Shown here one piece after another: positions 1 through 7,262 of a DNA stretch of 64,000 nucleotides. The stretch's first letter is position 1. Each line of letters begins with the position of its first letter. Source of the DNA: an uncultured Candidatus Actinomarina sp. (GTDB taxonomy: Bacteria > Actinomycetota > Acidimicrobiia > Actinomarinales > Actinomarinaceae); contig CABYIX010000005.1 in NCBI GenBank assembly GCA_902519215.1, positions 1 through 64,000 on the forward strand, read 5' to 3'. A model generated the notes under the pieces. That model made no database searches, had not been told where the DNA came from, and was given only the letters and a program-made list of their open reading frames with translations. The translations under genes and the position numbers were made by a program.

Positions 1-933
1 AAAAAATGAAACTATGACTTCTGCAAATTCGTCTGTATATCCCCATATGCTCTCTACATGACCCATGTCGTCATATCTATATAAGGTTGTTTCAATACCA
101 TTTTCAGAAGCAATTTTAATTAAATCATCTGAATGATGGGCTAGAACTCTTTTATCTAACACTCCATTAAAAATTAAAATAGGTTGCTTATTACTCATTG
201 GTAATGCATTTTCTGGAATAACTTCAGTTATATCTACTCTTTCAAATATTAAAGCGTAATGGTATAGAGGTTGAAATAAAAACTCTGGGAAGCCTTGATA
301 TATCATTTCTTCCCTAACTAAAGTCTCAAAATCTACAGGCGGGTCATGAACTGCCATTGCTGAGTAGTTGTTTGACTTTGCTGGCGTAGTAAGTGCTGTT
401 AGCGCACCTAGTGACTGTCCGTAAATTCCGATTTTTGTTGGATCAATATTTTTTTCATCAACTAACCAACCAAGAGCAGCAGCTGAATCATCAGATTCTT
501 TCTGACCTGCAGAATAATACCCATCCTCACAGGTGCTGTCACCATGATCTCTCATATCAATTGCTAGAACATTAAATCCTTCGTGATAAAGAATTCCTGC
601 AGCTAATAAGATTCCAGAACTATATTTACTACTGGTTAGTCCGTGAATTAATAATATTGTTGGGCCTTCTTTCTGAGTTTCCATCCACCAAGCACTCAAA
701 ACGATATCTTCGTTTGGAACAGGTATCTCAACAGTTTCATATGTTGGTATAAAATAAGGCGTAGGATCTATATCGTATTCTTCGGACCATATAGTAAATT
801 CACTTGGAGAGTTATTTTGTTCTCCCTCCCACACTGCGCAGGGAACAGAACCAGCTTGATTATAAACGTAATATCCTGCATATAGATATCCAGATACGCC
901 AACAACTAAAAGAAATATTAATACTTTTTTCAT
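1..933 (-). CDS. Alpha/beta hydrolase, membrane-anchored or secreted (partial, C-terminus off the window)
   Basis: The reading frame runs leftward from an ATG at 933 and is still open at base 1, giving at least 311 residues. An N-terminal hydrophobic segment (about residues 4-20) looks like a signal anchor. Serine hydrolase signatures follow in the expected order: an HGLTSS oxyanion-type loop, DMRDHGDS, the nucleophile elbow GQSLG, a candidate acid in GVLDKR and a candidate catalytic histidine in MGHVES near the window edge. The set fits the prolyl-oligopeptidase / acyl-hydrolase-like alpha/beta hydrolases; the substrate cannot be inferred. It is divergent from the SAM hydroxide adenosyltransferase gene across an 86-bp gap that holds a perfect palindrome. 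Confidence 0.8.
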   Translation of the reverse strand, partial: MKKVLIFLLVVGVSGYLYAGYYVYNQAGSVPCAVWEGEQNNSPSEFTIWSEEYDIDPTPYFIPTYETVEIPVPNEDIVLSAWWMETQKEGPTILLIHGLTSSKYSSGILLAAGILYHEGFNVLAIDMRDHGDSTCEDGYYSAGQKESDDSAAALGWLVDEKNIDPTKIGIYGQSLGALTALTTPAKSNNYSAMAVHDPPVDFETLVREEMIYQGFPEFLFQPLYHYALIFERVDITEVIPENALPMSNKQPILIFNGVLDKRVLAHHSDDLIKIASENGIETTLYRYDDMGHVESIWGYTDEFAEVIVSFF

Positions 934-950
934 GTTCCCCCTATACATCA

Positions 951-970
951 ATAAATATAGCTATATTTAT
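951..970. promoter_or_regulatory. Perfect 20-bp palindrome between divergent genes
   Basis: The sequence is ATAAATATAG followed directly by its exact reverse complement. It lies in the gap between the divergent starts at 933 and 1020. It could be an operator, or a symmetric bidirectional promoter in which each strand carries an AT-rich -10-like element. The symmetry is seen directly; the role is inference. Confidence 0.35.
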
Positions 971-1019
971 AACTTATTGCGTATTCTCTTCAATTTCTAT
1001 TATCTATATACTTGTATTT

Positions 1020-1847
1020 ATGAAAGAAATCATATCCTTTGCATCAGATTTTGGGTTAGAAGATGGTTCTGTTGGTGTTGTTAAGGGTGTAATCAATAGA
1101 GTAGATTCTGACTTAAAAATAAATGATATATCTCATGGGATACCACCTCAAAATATAAAATACGGTAGTTTACTCCTGATGAGAGCAATTCAATATATTC
1201 CCCAGGGCGTATTGTTAGCTGTCGTTGATCCGGGTGTAGGAACAGAAAGAAATCCAATTGCCATCACCACAGATTGGGGATTAATGATTGGACCGGACAA
1301 TGGCCTATTAAATTTAGCTTGTGCAACAGTTGGTGGAGCAAAACAGGCATTTCTTTTAGAGAATGAGAATTGGATTATTCCTCACGAAGGTGAAACATTT
1401 CATGCAAGAGATATTTTTGCACCATTTGCTGCAGCATATGCATCAGGACAATTGAAGCTTGAAGAGTTTGGTAAAGAACTCGATCTCGAAGATTTAACAC
1501 AGTATTTAATTCCTCTTACTGATATCTCCGATAAGGAAATAAAAGGAGAAGTTCTTTATGTAGATCACTTTGGTAACTGTCAAACAAATGTATCCCCAGA
1601 TGAATTAAAAGATAAAAATTTTCAGATTGGCGATGTCTTAAGTCTTACTATTGGTAATCAAGAGATTAAAGCAAAATGGTGCGAAACATATCAAAATGAT
1701 AACGACAGAGAAGTAGGCATAGTTGTTGACTCATGGGGTATGGTTTCTCTCTTTGTAAGTAACGGTAATGCAAGCCAAGTTCTAGATTGTAAAGACAGTT
1801 CTAAAGTTAAAATAAAAGTTGAAAATTCAAAGTTGAAAGTTCGATAG
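1020..1847 (+). CDS. S-adenosyl-L-methionine hydroxide adenosyltransferase (DUF62 / SAM hydrolase family)
   Basis: The 275-residue protein matches the DUF62 family, which splits S-adenosylmethionine with hydroxide into adenosine and methionine and is related to fluorinase and chlorinase. Visible family motifs are SDFGLEDGSVGVVKGVI at residues 9-25, ISHGIPPQNI at 37-46, VVDPGVG, GPDNGLL, FHARDIFAP and DHFGNC. The upstream in-frame extension back to base 804 runs through the divergent promoter region and part of the hydrolase gene, so the ATG at 1020, where family similarity begins, is chosen. The physiological role in bacteria is unsettled; it may remove excess SAM or serve adenosine salvage. 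Confidence 0.88.
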   Translation: MKEIISFASDFGLEDGSVGVVKGVINRVDSDLKINDISHGIPPQNIKYGSLLLMRAIQYIPQGVLLAVVDPGVGTERNPIAITTDWGLMIGPDNGLLNLACATVGGAKQAFLLENENWIIPHEGETFHARDIFAPFAAAYASGQLKLEEFGKELDLEDLTQYLIPLTDISDKEIKGEVLYVDHFGNCQTNVSPDELKDKNFQIGDVLSLTIGNQEIKAKWCETYQNDNDREVGIVVDSWGMVSLFVSNGNASQVLDCKDSSKVKIKVENSKLKVR

Positions 1848-1929
1848 TGCAATGGAGCCTGAAATAAAAATTATTAAAATTAATAAAATTATAAATACTA
1901 ATGTCCAAGGCCTCATCACATAATATTAC

Positions 1930-2151
1930 ATGTCAGAGTTAATTTTTGTCACATCAGATTCCTGCGAGTTATGTAGAAAAGGACTTAAAAAAGTAAAAAT
2001 TTTTAGCTACTTTACAAAGATAAGACAAGTAAATGTTGAGGATGGATACCAGGAGTACTTATTGAGAATTCCAGTTTTACTGAAAAATAATGAAGTCATT
2101 GATGAAGGTATTTTTTCAAGAATAAAAATATTCAAAAAATTACTTTTTTAA
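1930..2151 (+). CDS. Glutaredoxin-like small thiol-disulfide protein
   Basis: This 73-residue protein has a CELC redox motif at residues 12-15 after a short beta strand (ELIFVTSDS). It has a later RIPVLL segment resembling the cis-Pro region of thioredoxin folds (IPV) and then NNEVIDEG. This is the layout of the short glutaredoxin / DUF836 family. It is the usual length for that family. Its last 4 bases overlap the convergent rimK-like gene. Its substrate is unknown. Confidence 0.65.
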   Translation: MSELIFVTSDSCELCRKGLKKVKIFSYFTKIRQVNVEDGYQEYLLRIPVLLKNNEVIDEGIFSRIKIFKKLLF

Positions 2152-3050
2152 ATATCGATCGGTTTTGATTTGTCTCTTGTTACATGCTGTTGTTCAAGAT
2201 ATTCAATTATTTTGTCTGCAACATCTATTCCGCTAGCTCTTTCTATTCCCTCTAAGCCAGGTGATGAATTTACTTCAAGAACTAAAGGTCCTCTGTCAGA
2301 TTGAATGAGGTCAACACCCGCTACAGATAAACCAAGAACTTTAGCTGCTCTAATTGCACTTTCTTTTTCTTGATCTGTTAATTTATAATCTTCAACTCTT
2401 CCTCCTAAATGCACATTAGATCTAAATTCACCAGGTTTTGCAATTCTCTTCATTGAGGCTACAACCTCATCACCAACTACAATTGCACGTATATCCTCTC
2501 CATTTGCTTCACTAATAAATTCCTGAATTAAAATATTGGCGTCAATTTTTTTCATTGTTTCAATTGCACTTATTGCAGCACCCATTGTTTCAGTTAAAAC
2601 AACACCTCTTCCTTGAGTCCCTTCTAAAAGTTTTATTACAAATGGTGGTTCACCCACAGTGTTTAATACTGACTCTATATCTCGTGAAAGATGAACATAA
2701 CCTGTAATGGGCATTTCTACACCACTATTTCCAATTAGTTGCAGCGCTCTTAATTTATCTCTAGATCTACTGATTGAAGCTGAAGAGTTTGCTGACAAAG
2801 AACCCATAAGTTCAAATTGTCGGACAACTGCCGCTCCATAAAAAGTCCATGTTGCCGCAATTCTTGGAATTACAACATCATAATTTATTTCCCTACCTTG
2901 AAAAAACACTCTAGGTTTTGCCTTTGCTATATTCATGTAGCATCTTAAATAACTTACAACTTCAGTCTCGTGACCTCGTTTTTTTGCAGATTCATTTAAT
3001 CTGCTTGTTGAGTAAAGCTTTATATCTTGTGAAAGAATTCCAAGTTTCAT
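2148..3050 (-). CDS. rimK: RimK-family ATP-grasp ligase
   Basis: The 300-residue protein has the RimK layout: an N-terminal pre-ATP-grasp domain starting MKLGILSQD, then the central ATP-grasp domain with the glycine loop EGTQGRGVVL, and the metal-binding C-terminal motif LEVNSSPGLEGIE. RimK adds glutamates to the C-terminus of ribosomal protein S6 in gammaproteobacteria; related ligases modify other carboxyl termini or cofactors. The start codon abuts the stop of the RimB-like gene (1-base overlap), indicating a translationally coupled pair. Whether S6 is the target here is not known. Confidence 0.85.
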   Translation of the reverse strand: MKLGILSQDIKLYSTSRLNESAKKRGHETEVVSYLRCYMNIAKAKPRVFFQGREINYDVVIPRIAATWTFYGAAVVRQFELMGSLSANSSASISRSRDKLRALQLIGNSGVEMPITGYVHLSRDIESVLNTVGEPPFVIKLLEGTQGRGVVLTETMGAAISAIETMKKIDANILIQEFISEANGEDIRAIVVGDEVVASMKRIAKPGEFRSNVHLGGRVEDYKLTDQEKESAIRAAKVLGLSVAGVDLIQSDRGPLVLEVNSSPGLEGIERASGIDVADKIIEYLEQQHVTRDKSKPIDI

Positions 3051-3493
3051 TATTTGTCTCGGTTTGGTTTTGTGAGAAAGCTAACTGAGGGATTTACTAC
3101 CCATCTTCTGCCAAGAGCTTTTCTACCAATTAGCATTGTGTAATCCATAGGACCCCTGTCTGTAAGAGTAAGTTCAATTTTTTTTGAAATACCATCTACC
3201 AATAATGTTGTTTTTATATATGGTCTTCTCTCAACATCTCCATTGGAACTCTTTATTCTTTTAAAACCAGCTAGGGGAGCAGAAGTTTTTCTAACAGTAT
3301 TATTTCTCTTCATAATCTTGAAATTAACATGTTTTACCCCACCCTTTGTTGAATATTTAATTTCTGATGCATCAATCGAAGCTAGGTTTGCACCCGTATC
3401 CATTTTTGCAATAACATCCTTTACTTTTAAATCAGGTAAAGCAGCGTGTTCTTTCCAACCTACAACTCTTTTTTGTCTTTTTTGTTGAGCCAT
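3050..3493 (-). CDS. rimB: RimB-like retropepsin-type aspartic protease / RimK partner
   Basis: The 147-residue protein contains KMDTGANLASIDA (about residues 30-42), the D-T-G-A active-site signature of the retropepsin-like family previously labelled ATP-dependent zinc protease. It also has the later MLIGRKALGRRWVVNPS motif (family form LIGR.FL....V.PS). It sits directly upstream of rimK with a 1-base overlap, as in RimK clusters of other bacteria, where RimB removes or limits the poly-glutamate tails. The function here is inferred from family and context. Confidence 0.78.
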   Translation of the reverse strand: MAQQKRQKRVVGWKEHAALPDLKVKDVIAKMDTGANLASIDASEIKYSTKGGVKHVNFKIMKRNNTVRKTSAPLAGFKRIKSSNGDVERRPYIKTTLLVDGISKKIELTLTDRGPMDYTMLIGRKALGRRWVVNPSVSFLTKPNRDK

Positions 3494-3495
3494 CG

Positions 3496-3567
3496 CTATA
3501 AGATAACGTAAAACAAGACAGCGCTAATAACTATTAATCCTAAATGAAAATAAATAACTGGAAGCAT
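3496..3567 (-). CDS. Possible 23-residue single-helix membrane peptide
   Basis: A short frame from an ATG at 3567 to a TAG ending 2 bases before the rimB-like ATG encodes MLPVIYFHLGLIVISAVLF plus four residues, almost wholly hydrophobic. It would form one transmembrane helix and be the first cistron of the rimB-rimK unit. No clear ribosome binding site precedes it, and AT-rich DNA gives such frames by chance, so this is tentative. Confidence 0.22.
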   Translation of the reverse strand: MLPVIYFHLGLIVISAVLFYVIL

Positions 3568-3602
3568 AAAAAAATTGTAATTAGGTTTTCAAAAGAAACA
3601 AA

Positions 3603-4028
3603 CTAGTTTTCTTGTAGAAATTCTTTTTCACTTGATATTTCAACTTTTTTAGTTTCATCTTTTTTGAAATACAGTACAAATGTTGCTGATATAAAGGCAA
3701 TGTGATGAATAATCATTAAATTAAGTAAAGACCTTAAAATAACTGCATCACTCCACATAACTACAAAACCAATAGTTGTTAATATTCTTAAAACATTGGA
3801 TAAAAGAATTGCGGGCCTATTTTTTGAAATTGCAAAAAACATATACAAAACATTTATTGCGAAACCTGGGAGCAGAACAAACTTAAACCATATTAAATCA
3901 TTTGTTTGAAAGTTAGCTCCAAAAATATCAGATACAATCTGTGGAAAAAAGAATCCAATTAGTGCTCCAGAGGCTACTCCTAAGCCATCAAAGAAAGCAA
4001 ATATATACAAAAATGAAAATTTCTTCAT
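3603..4028 (-). CDS. Small integral membrane protein, four predicted helices
   Basis: The 141-residue protein has about four hydrophobic segments (near residues 8-32, 44-66, 73-95 and 102-122) and a charged C-terminal tail (KKDETKKVEISSEKE). I do not recognise a family. It lies 7 bases downstream of the cytochrome c gene ending at 4036, on the same strand, so it may be the last cistron of the cbb3-like operon. A role in that complex's assembly would be inference. Confidence 0.6.
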   Translation of the reverse strand: MKKFSFLYIFAFFDGLGVASGALIGFFFPQIVSDIFGANFQTNDLIWFKFVLLPGFAINVLYMFFAISKNRPAILLSNVLRILTTIGFVVMWSDAVILRSLLNLMIIHHIAFISATFVLYFKKDETKKVEISSEKEFLQEN

Positions 4029-4035
4029 TTATGAA

Positions 4036-4977
4036 TTATGGGCTAACTGCTTCGGTAGTGACTTCATCTTCTTCAGTTTCGATAAGTCCACAATCAATCA
4101 ATACTTCTTCAGTATTTCCACCACCAAAAACAACTCTTTCAAAAACTACAACTGCGTATAATTCATCTTCTGTAAGCTTTCCTTGGAATCCTGGCATGCC
4201 TCCAATAGATACTGTATCTTCTGCCCCATACGTTGGGCCCACTTCAGCTTGCCACCCTGCAGAACCTAGTTGTATCCATTTTGCATGATCTGCACATGTT
4301 GGAAAGGTTGTATATAGCGCACCACCTGTAAATGCAGGTCCAACACCTCCACCACCTCCACCACCATGACATCCAGCACACGCAGCAGCTCCTGCATACA
4401 CCTCTTGTCCTAGTGCAATGTAGTTAATAGTGTTTGTTGAGGCAACTCCTCTACCTTCGTATGGAGAACCATCACAATTAACAGCCTGTTGGGATTTTCT
4501 ATCAATATTTAACATTCCTCTTTCCCCACACTCCTGAGTGTTGGAGGAACTAATTAATCCAACCAAGATAAATAGAGGAATAATTATAAAGCTAAAATTT
4601 AACCATTTAGGCAGGAGTGTATCTGAGTTAGTTTTTATTCCCATTGTTTCATTAATAACTGAATATGACTTTGTAATCTTTTGAGTTACAGCAGCAGCAA
4701 CAGATACTTCCTCTACAGGTGCTTCTTCAGCTGGAGCTTCAGAAACAGATACTTCCTCTACAGGTGCTTCTTCAGCTGGAACAGCAGCAACAGATATTTC
4801 CTCTACAGGCGCTTCTTCTTTTGGTGCTGATGCTTCTACACTTTCTCCACCAGCCCAAGAACTGAGCACTTCATCCACAGACTTACCTGATGCAGCAGCT
4901 CTTGCTTCAGCAGATCTCTGCACGAGATCTATTGGAGCTTTAAGTATTTCTGCTACTTTATTGACTAACTCACTCAT
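4036..4977 (-). CDS. Membrane-anchored monoheme cytochrome c (CcoP-like position) with N-terminal adaptor module
   Basis: The 313-residue protein has four parts. An N-terminal helical module (residues 1-44, with LVQRSAEARAAASGKSVDEV) is identical to that of the upstream cytochrome. A linker of about 15-residue Ala/Pro/Glu/Val repeats covers about 50-97. One transmembrane helix is at about 127-143. The cytochrome c domain has CAGCH at 200-204 and an axial-ligand candidate Met261 in GGMPGF. A Gly run follows the heme motif. The start overlaps the preceding gene by 8 bases. By position and order it would be the CcoP-like subunit of a cbb3-type cluster, but with only one heme instead of two. The electron donor and acceptor are unknown. 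Confidence 0.75.
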   Translation of the reverse strand: MSELVNKVAEILKAPIDLVQRSAEARAAASGKSVDEVLSSWAGGESVEASAPKEEAPVEEISVAAVPAEEAPVEEVSVSEAPAEEAPVEEVSVAAAVTQKITKSYSVINETMGIKTNSDTLLPKWLNFSFIIIPLFILVGLISSSNTQECGERGMLNIDRKSQQAVNCDGSPYEGRGVASTNTINYIALGQEVYAGAAACAGCHGGGGGGGVGPAFTGGALYTTFPTCADHAKWIQLGSAGWQAEVGPTYGAEDTVSIGGMPGFQGKLTEDELYAVVVFERVVFGGGNTEEVLIDCGLIETEEDEVTTEAVSP

Positions 4978-4978
4978 T
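4823..4978. repeat. Perfect 156-bp direct repeat, copy 1
   Basis: These 156 bases are identical, base for base by eye, to 5577-5732. They cover the start codon and the first 51 codons of the cytochrome gene ending at 4036, so both cytochromes begin with the same peptide encoded by the same codons. The copies lie 754 bp apart. Confidence 0.9.
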
Positions 4979-5731
4979 TGATTCTCCTAATGATAGTAAA
5001 TAAGTTACGAGGTAGTCCAAATCCTGGTCATTGAGGAACTCGTAATTAGGATGAGGTATCTCTCTATTTACAGATGATGAATCAGTCAAATATCGACCTA
5101 ACCATTGTGCATTATTAGTAGGCTCTCGGAGACTATTAGTTGACAAATCTGGTCCGAGTCTTATATTTCCAATATTCTTTATTAATGCTTTGTTTGCATA
5201 TTTATTACTTAAAACTTTTCCATTTTGAGTATCTGGAATAAGAGTTCTTACATTTTGCGTATGGCAAGACTGGCAGTTTAACTCACTATAAATCTCTGCA
5301 CCCTCTATTACGTCAGCAGAGACACTTATAGTATTGTTTAATGAGCTTTCAACAATGGATATTGATTGATTTTTTGGAGTTAAGAATGCAAATATAAATG
5401 TAAACACTGCAATTGACAACACACCTGAAATAAAAGCTAGGGAGCTCTCTTTCTTCATGTCTACTACTTCTTCCACCACTTCCTGAACTACTTCTTCTAC
5501 TGGTGCTTCCGCAACTGGTTCTGCTTCAACAGGAGTTTCTTCTACTGGTGCTTCCGCAACTGGTTCTGCTTCAACAGGTGCTGATGCTTCTACACTTTCT
5601 CCACCAGCCCAAGAACTGAGCACTTCATCCACAGACTTACCTGATGCAGCAGCTCTTGCTTCAGCAGATCTCTGCACGAGATCTATTGGAGCTTTAAGTA
5701 TTTCTGCTACTTTATTGACTAACTCACTCAT
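4970..5731 (-). CDS. Membrane-anchored cytochrome c, CcoO-like, lacking an axial methionine
   Basis: Translation from the ATG at 5731 (8-base overlap with the upstream gene) gives 253 residues. The alternative start at 5752 would lie wholly inside the upstream gene. Layout: adaptor module 1-44, Pro/Glu/Val/Ala repeat linker 50-90, one membrane helix about 97-117, then a cytochrome c domain with CQSCH at 153-157. The stretch GAEIYSELNCQSCHTQNVR resembles CcoO (family GREIY..EGC..CHSQ..R), as do GPDL and the closing LDYLVTYLLSLG. Where CcoO has its axial Met (N-M-P), this protein has REIPHPNY, and no Met occurs after residue 92. His227 is the only nearby substitute ligand. Confidence 0.75.
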   Translation of the reverse strand: MSELVNKVAEILKAPIDLVQRSAEARAAASGKSVDEVLSSWAGGESVEASAPVEAEPVAEAPVEETPVEAEPVAEAPVEEVVQEVVEEVVDMKKESSLAFISGVLSIAVFTFIFAFLTPKNQSISIVESSLNNTISVSADVIEGAEIYSELNCQSCHTQNVRTLIPDTQNGKVLSNKYANKALIKNIGNIRLGPDLSTNSLREPTNNAQWLGRYLTDSSSVNREIPHPNYEFLNDQDLDYLVTYLLSLGESNE

Positions 5732-5732
5732 T
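5577..5732. repeat. Perfect 156-bp direct repeat, copy 2
   Basis: This is the second copy of the repeat at 4823-4978. It covers the 5' end of the CcoO-like gene, including the start codon and the overlapping end of the upstream gene. Complete identity at silent positions implies recent duplication or continuing gene conversion. Confidence 0.9.
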
Positions 5733-7115
5733 ACTAAATACCATCTCTTCAACAGTCGTAACCTCTCCTGAGCTAACTGTTCTAATTATTGATATGAAAA
5801 ATAGGGTCGTTACGCCTAGAAACAACAAAGAAATAAATGTGTTTGCTGAGTAATTTATTCCTACCAAACTCCACACTATGTTGAAACCTTCACCGTAAAT
5901 AGCTGGACTCCCGGCATTTGCTGCTGCATTCCATGAATATCCAGAGTTGACACCTATTAAAAAGTTATTTACTAAAAGAAATAAGTATGTCAATTTCAGT
6001 CCACCGAATACAAGATCTTCCAACAATGAATATTTAACAGAGCGTCCAAATAGTTTCGGAATTAAATAATATGTTAAAGACACAGCAGCAAGAACGAGGG
6101 ATCCAAAGTAGCCATAAGAAATAACATTTTGAAAATTAGTTAACCCAACTAATGGAAGTAAGTTTTCAAAACTAGAAACTATATGAAGCACATTTGTTAT
6201 TAAAAATAAAATAACTGAAAAATTCATAAGACCAGCGGATTTATTCATCTCGACTTCTCTTGTCTGTGTGGTTTTTATGTAGTTAACAGTAAATGCGAGT
6301 AAAGGAATAATTAAACTTAAGGAAAGATAAATAGATACATTTTCTAACCAGTTAGGCAGAACTGATCCAAAATAATACTTATAACTCGTCCATGGAAGTA
6401 AAAACAAGAATCCCCAGAAAGTAATTGAAGATAGAGTTTTACTGAAAAGCGTAGCATCAATAGGTTTCGTCATAAGAAAGTGAATAATTGCCAGATATAT
6501 AAATGAGATTCCAACATATATATGGGTTGAAGTGTATAAAGAAGTAATTAACAGAGAGTCGGTAAAAACAATTAATTCACCTCTAGCAATTAGTAATGAT
6601 AAAAAATAGAAGACAATAGCTCCATAAATAAACTGAGCACTCGCAAAAATTGTACTTTCCTTCTTTGCTAGCAAGTTAAGAGAAGCAAGGCCAAATAATC
6701 CGAATGCTACAAGAATTTTTAATAAGAGCACAACAGAGATGCTGCCAGTTATGTTTAAATTATCCTGATAAAAAAAGGTAAGAACAATATCTAAAAACTC
6801 AGTACCTATAAATCCAAGTAAAGTTAGGAACAATAATGGGAACAAAACTGCAACACGACCTAGAGATTTTGAGAATAGATATGCAAATGTTAAACAAATT
6901 ATGGTGGCATATACAAAACCAAAACTTGCTTTAGTGCTTAAGCGATCCAAAAATCCATAATTAAAAATTTGATTATTCGGAAGTAAGTTTGCGAATGTGA
7001 AGTATGAATCTCTAAGAAATGCAAGAAGGGAAGACAACAGAAGAGTCAGGGGAAAAATCAAAACAAAAAGTTTTGAAAGCTCTTGTTCATTTTTTGGAAT
7101 TAACTTAAGTTTCAT
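5724..7115 (-). CDS. cbb3-oxidase subunit I (CcoN)-like membrane protein without the heme and copper ligands
   Basis: The 463-residue protein has about 12 hydrophobic segments and CcoN-like landmarks. These include TFWGFLFLLPWTSYKYY...LPNW at 232-255 (CcoN HFW...W.GPHHLHY..LPDW), IPKLFGR at 352-358 (CcoN IPKLWGR) and VNSGYSW at 389-395 (CcoN VNGITQGLMW). Only three histidines exist (198, 212, 311). The helix-2 heme b His aligns with Ser60, the CuB His-His pair with Lys246-Tyr247, and the helix-10 H-x-H with a stretch lacking His (near Tyr334-Gly-Tyr336). His198 may correspond to the first CuB His. A functional heme-copper centre needs six conserved His, so oxygen reduction looks impossible. 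It heads an operon with the two cytochromes c. Confidence 0.72.
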   Translation of the reverse strand: MKLKLIPKNEQELSKLFVLIFPLTLLLSSLLAFLRDSYFTFANLLPNNQIFNYGFLDRLSTKASFGFVYATIICLTFAYLFSKSLGRVAVLFPLLFLTLLGFIGTEFLDIVLTFFYQDNLNITGSISVVLLLKILVAFGLFGLASLNLLAKKESTIFASAQFIYGAIVFYFLSLLIARGELIVFTDSLLITSLYTSTHIYVGISFIYLAIIHFLMTKPIDATLFSKTLSSITFWGFLFLLPWTSYKYYFGSVLPNWLENVSIYLSLSLIIPLLAFTVNYIKTTQTREVEMNKSAGLMNFSVILFLITNVLHIVSSFENLLPLVGLTNFQNVISYGYFGSLVLAAVSLTYYLIPKLFGRSVKYSLLEDLVFGGLKLTYLFLLVNNFLIGVNSGYSWNAAANAGSPAIYGEGFNIVWSLVGINYSANTFISLLFLGVTTLFFISIIRTVSSGEVTTVEEMVFSNE

Positions 7116-7210
7116 ATATTTAGTAAATATTCACTATGACTTTACTATTATATTGGAAAAAAGTGACTTGGTAATGTTGAAAAATTTTAAAAAAAGATAT
7201 CTAATCAATT

Positions 7211-7216
7211 TATAAT
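7211..7216 (+). promoter_or_regulatory. Candidate -10 element for the b6f-type operon
   Basis: A TATAAT hexamer lies 47 bases upstream of the operon's first start codon, in the 147-bp gap between two head-to-head respiratory operons. No good -35 element is seen at the expected distance. TATAAT is common by chance in AT-rich DNA. Confidence 0.25.
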
Positions 7217-7262
7217 TTGTCTCCAACATACGATATCATATATAGGTAAGGTTTGAGGAAAT

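Noticed and set aside
804-1019. 72-codon upstream extension of the SAM hydroxide adenosyltransferase
   Set aside because: It crosses the divergent promoter gap and the 5' end of the opposite gene, and family similarity begins only at the ATG at 1020.
4690-4810. CRISPR-like or regulatory repeats upstream of the cytochrome domain
   Set aside because: The repeats are in-frame 45-bp units encoding the Ala/Pro/Glu/Val linker, with no spacers.
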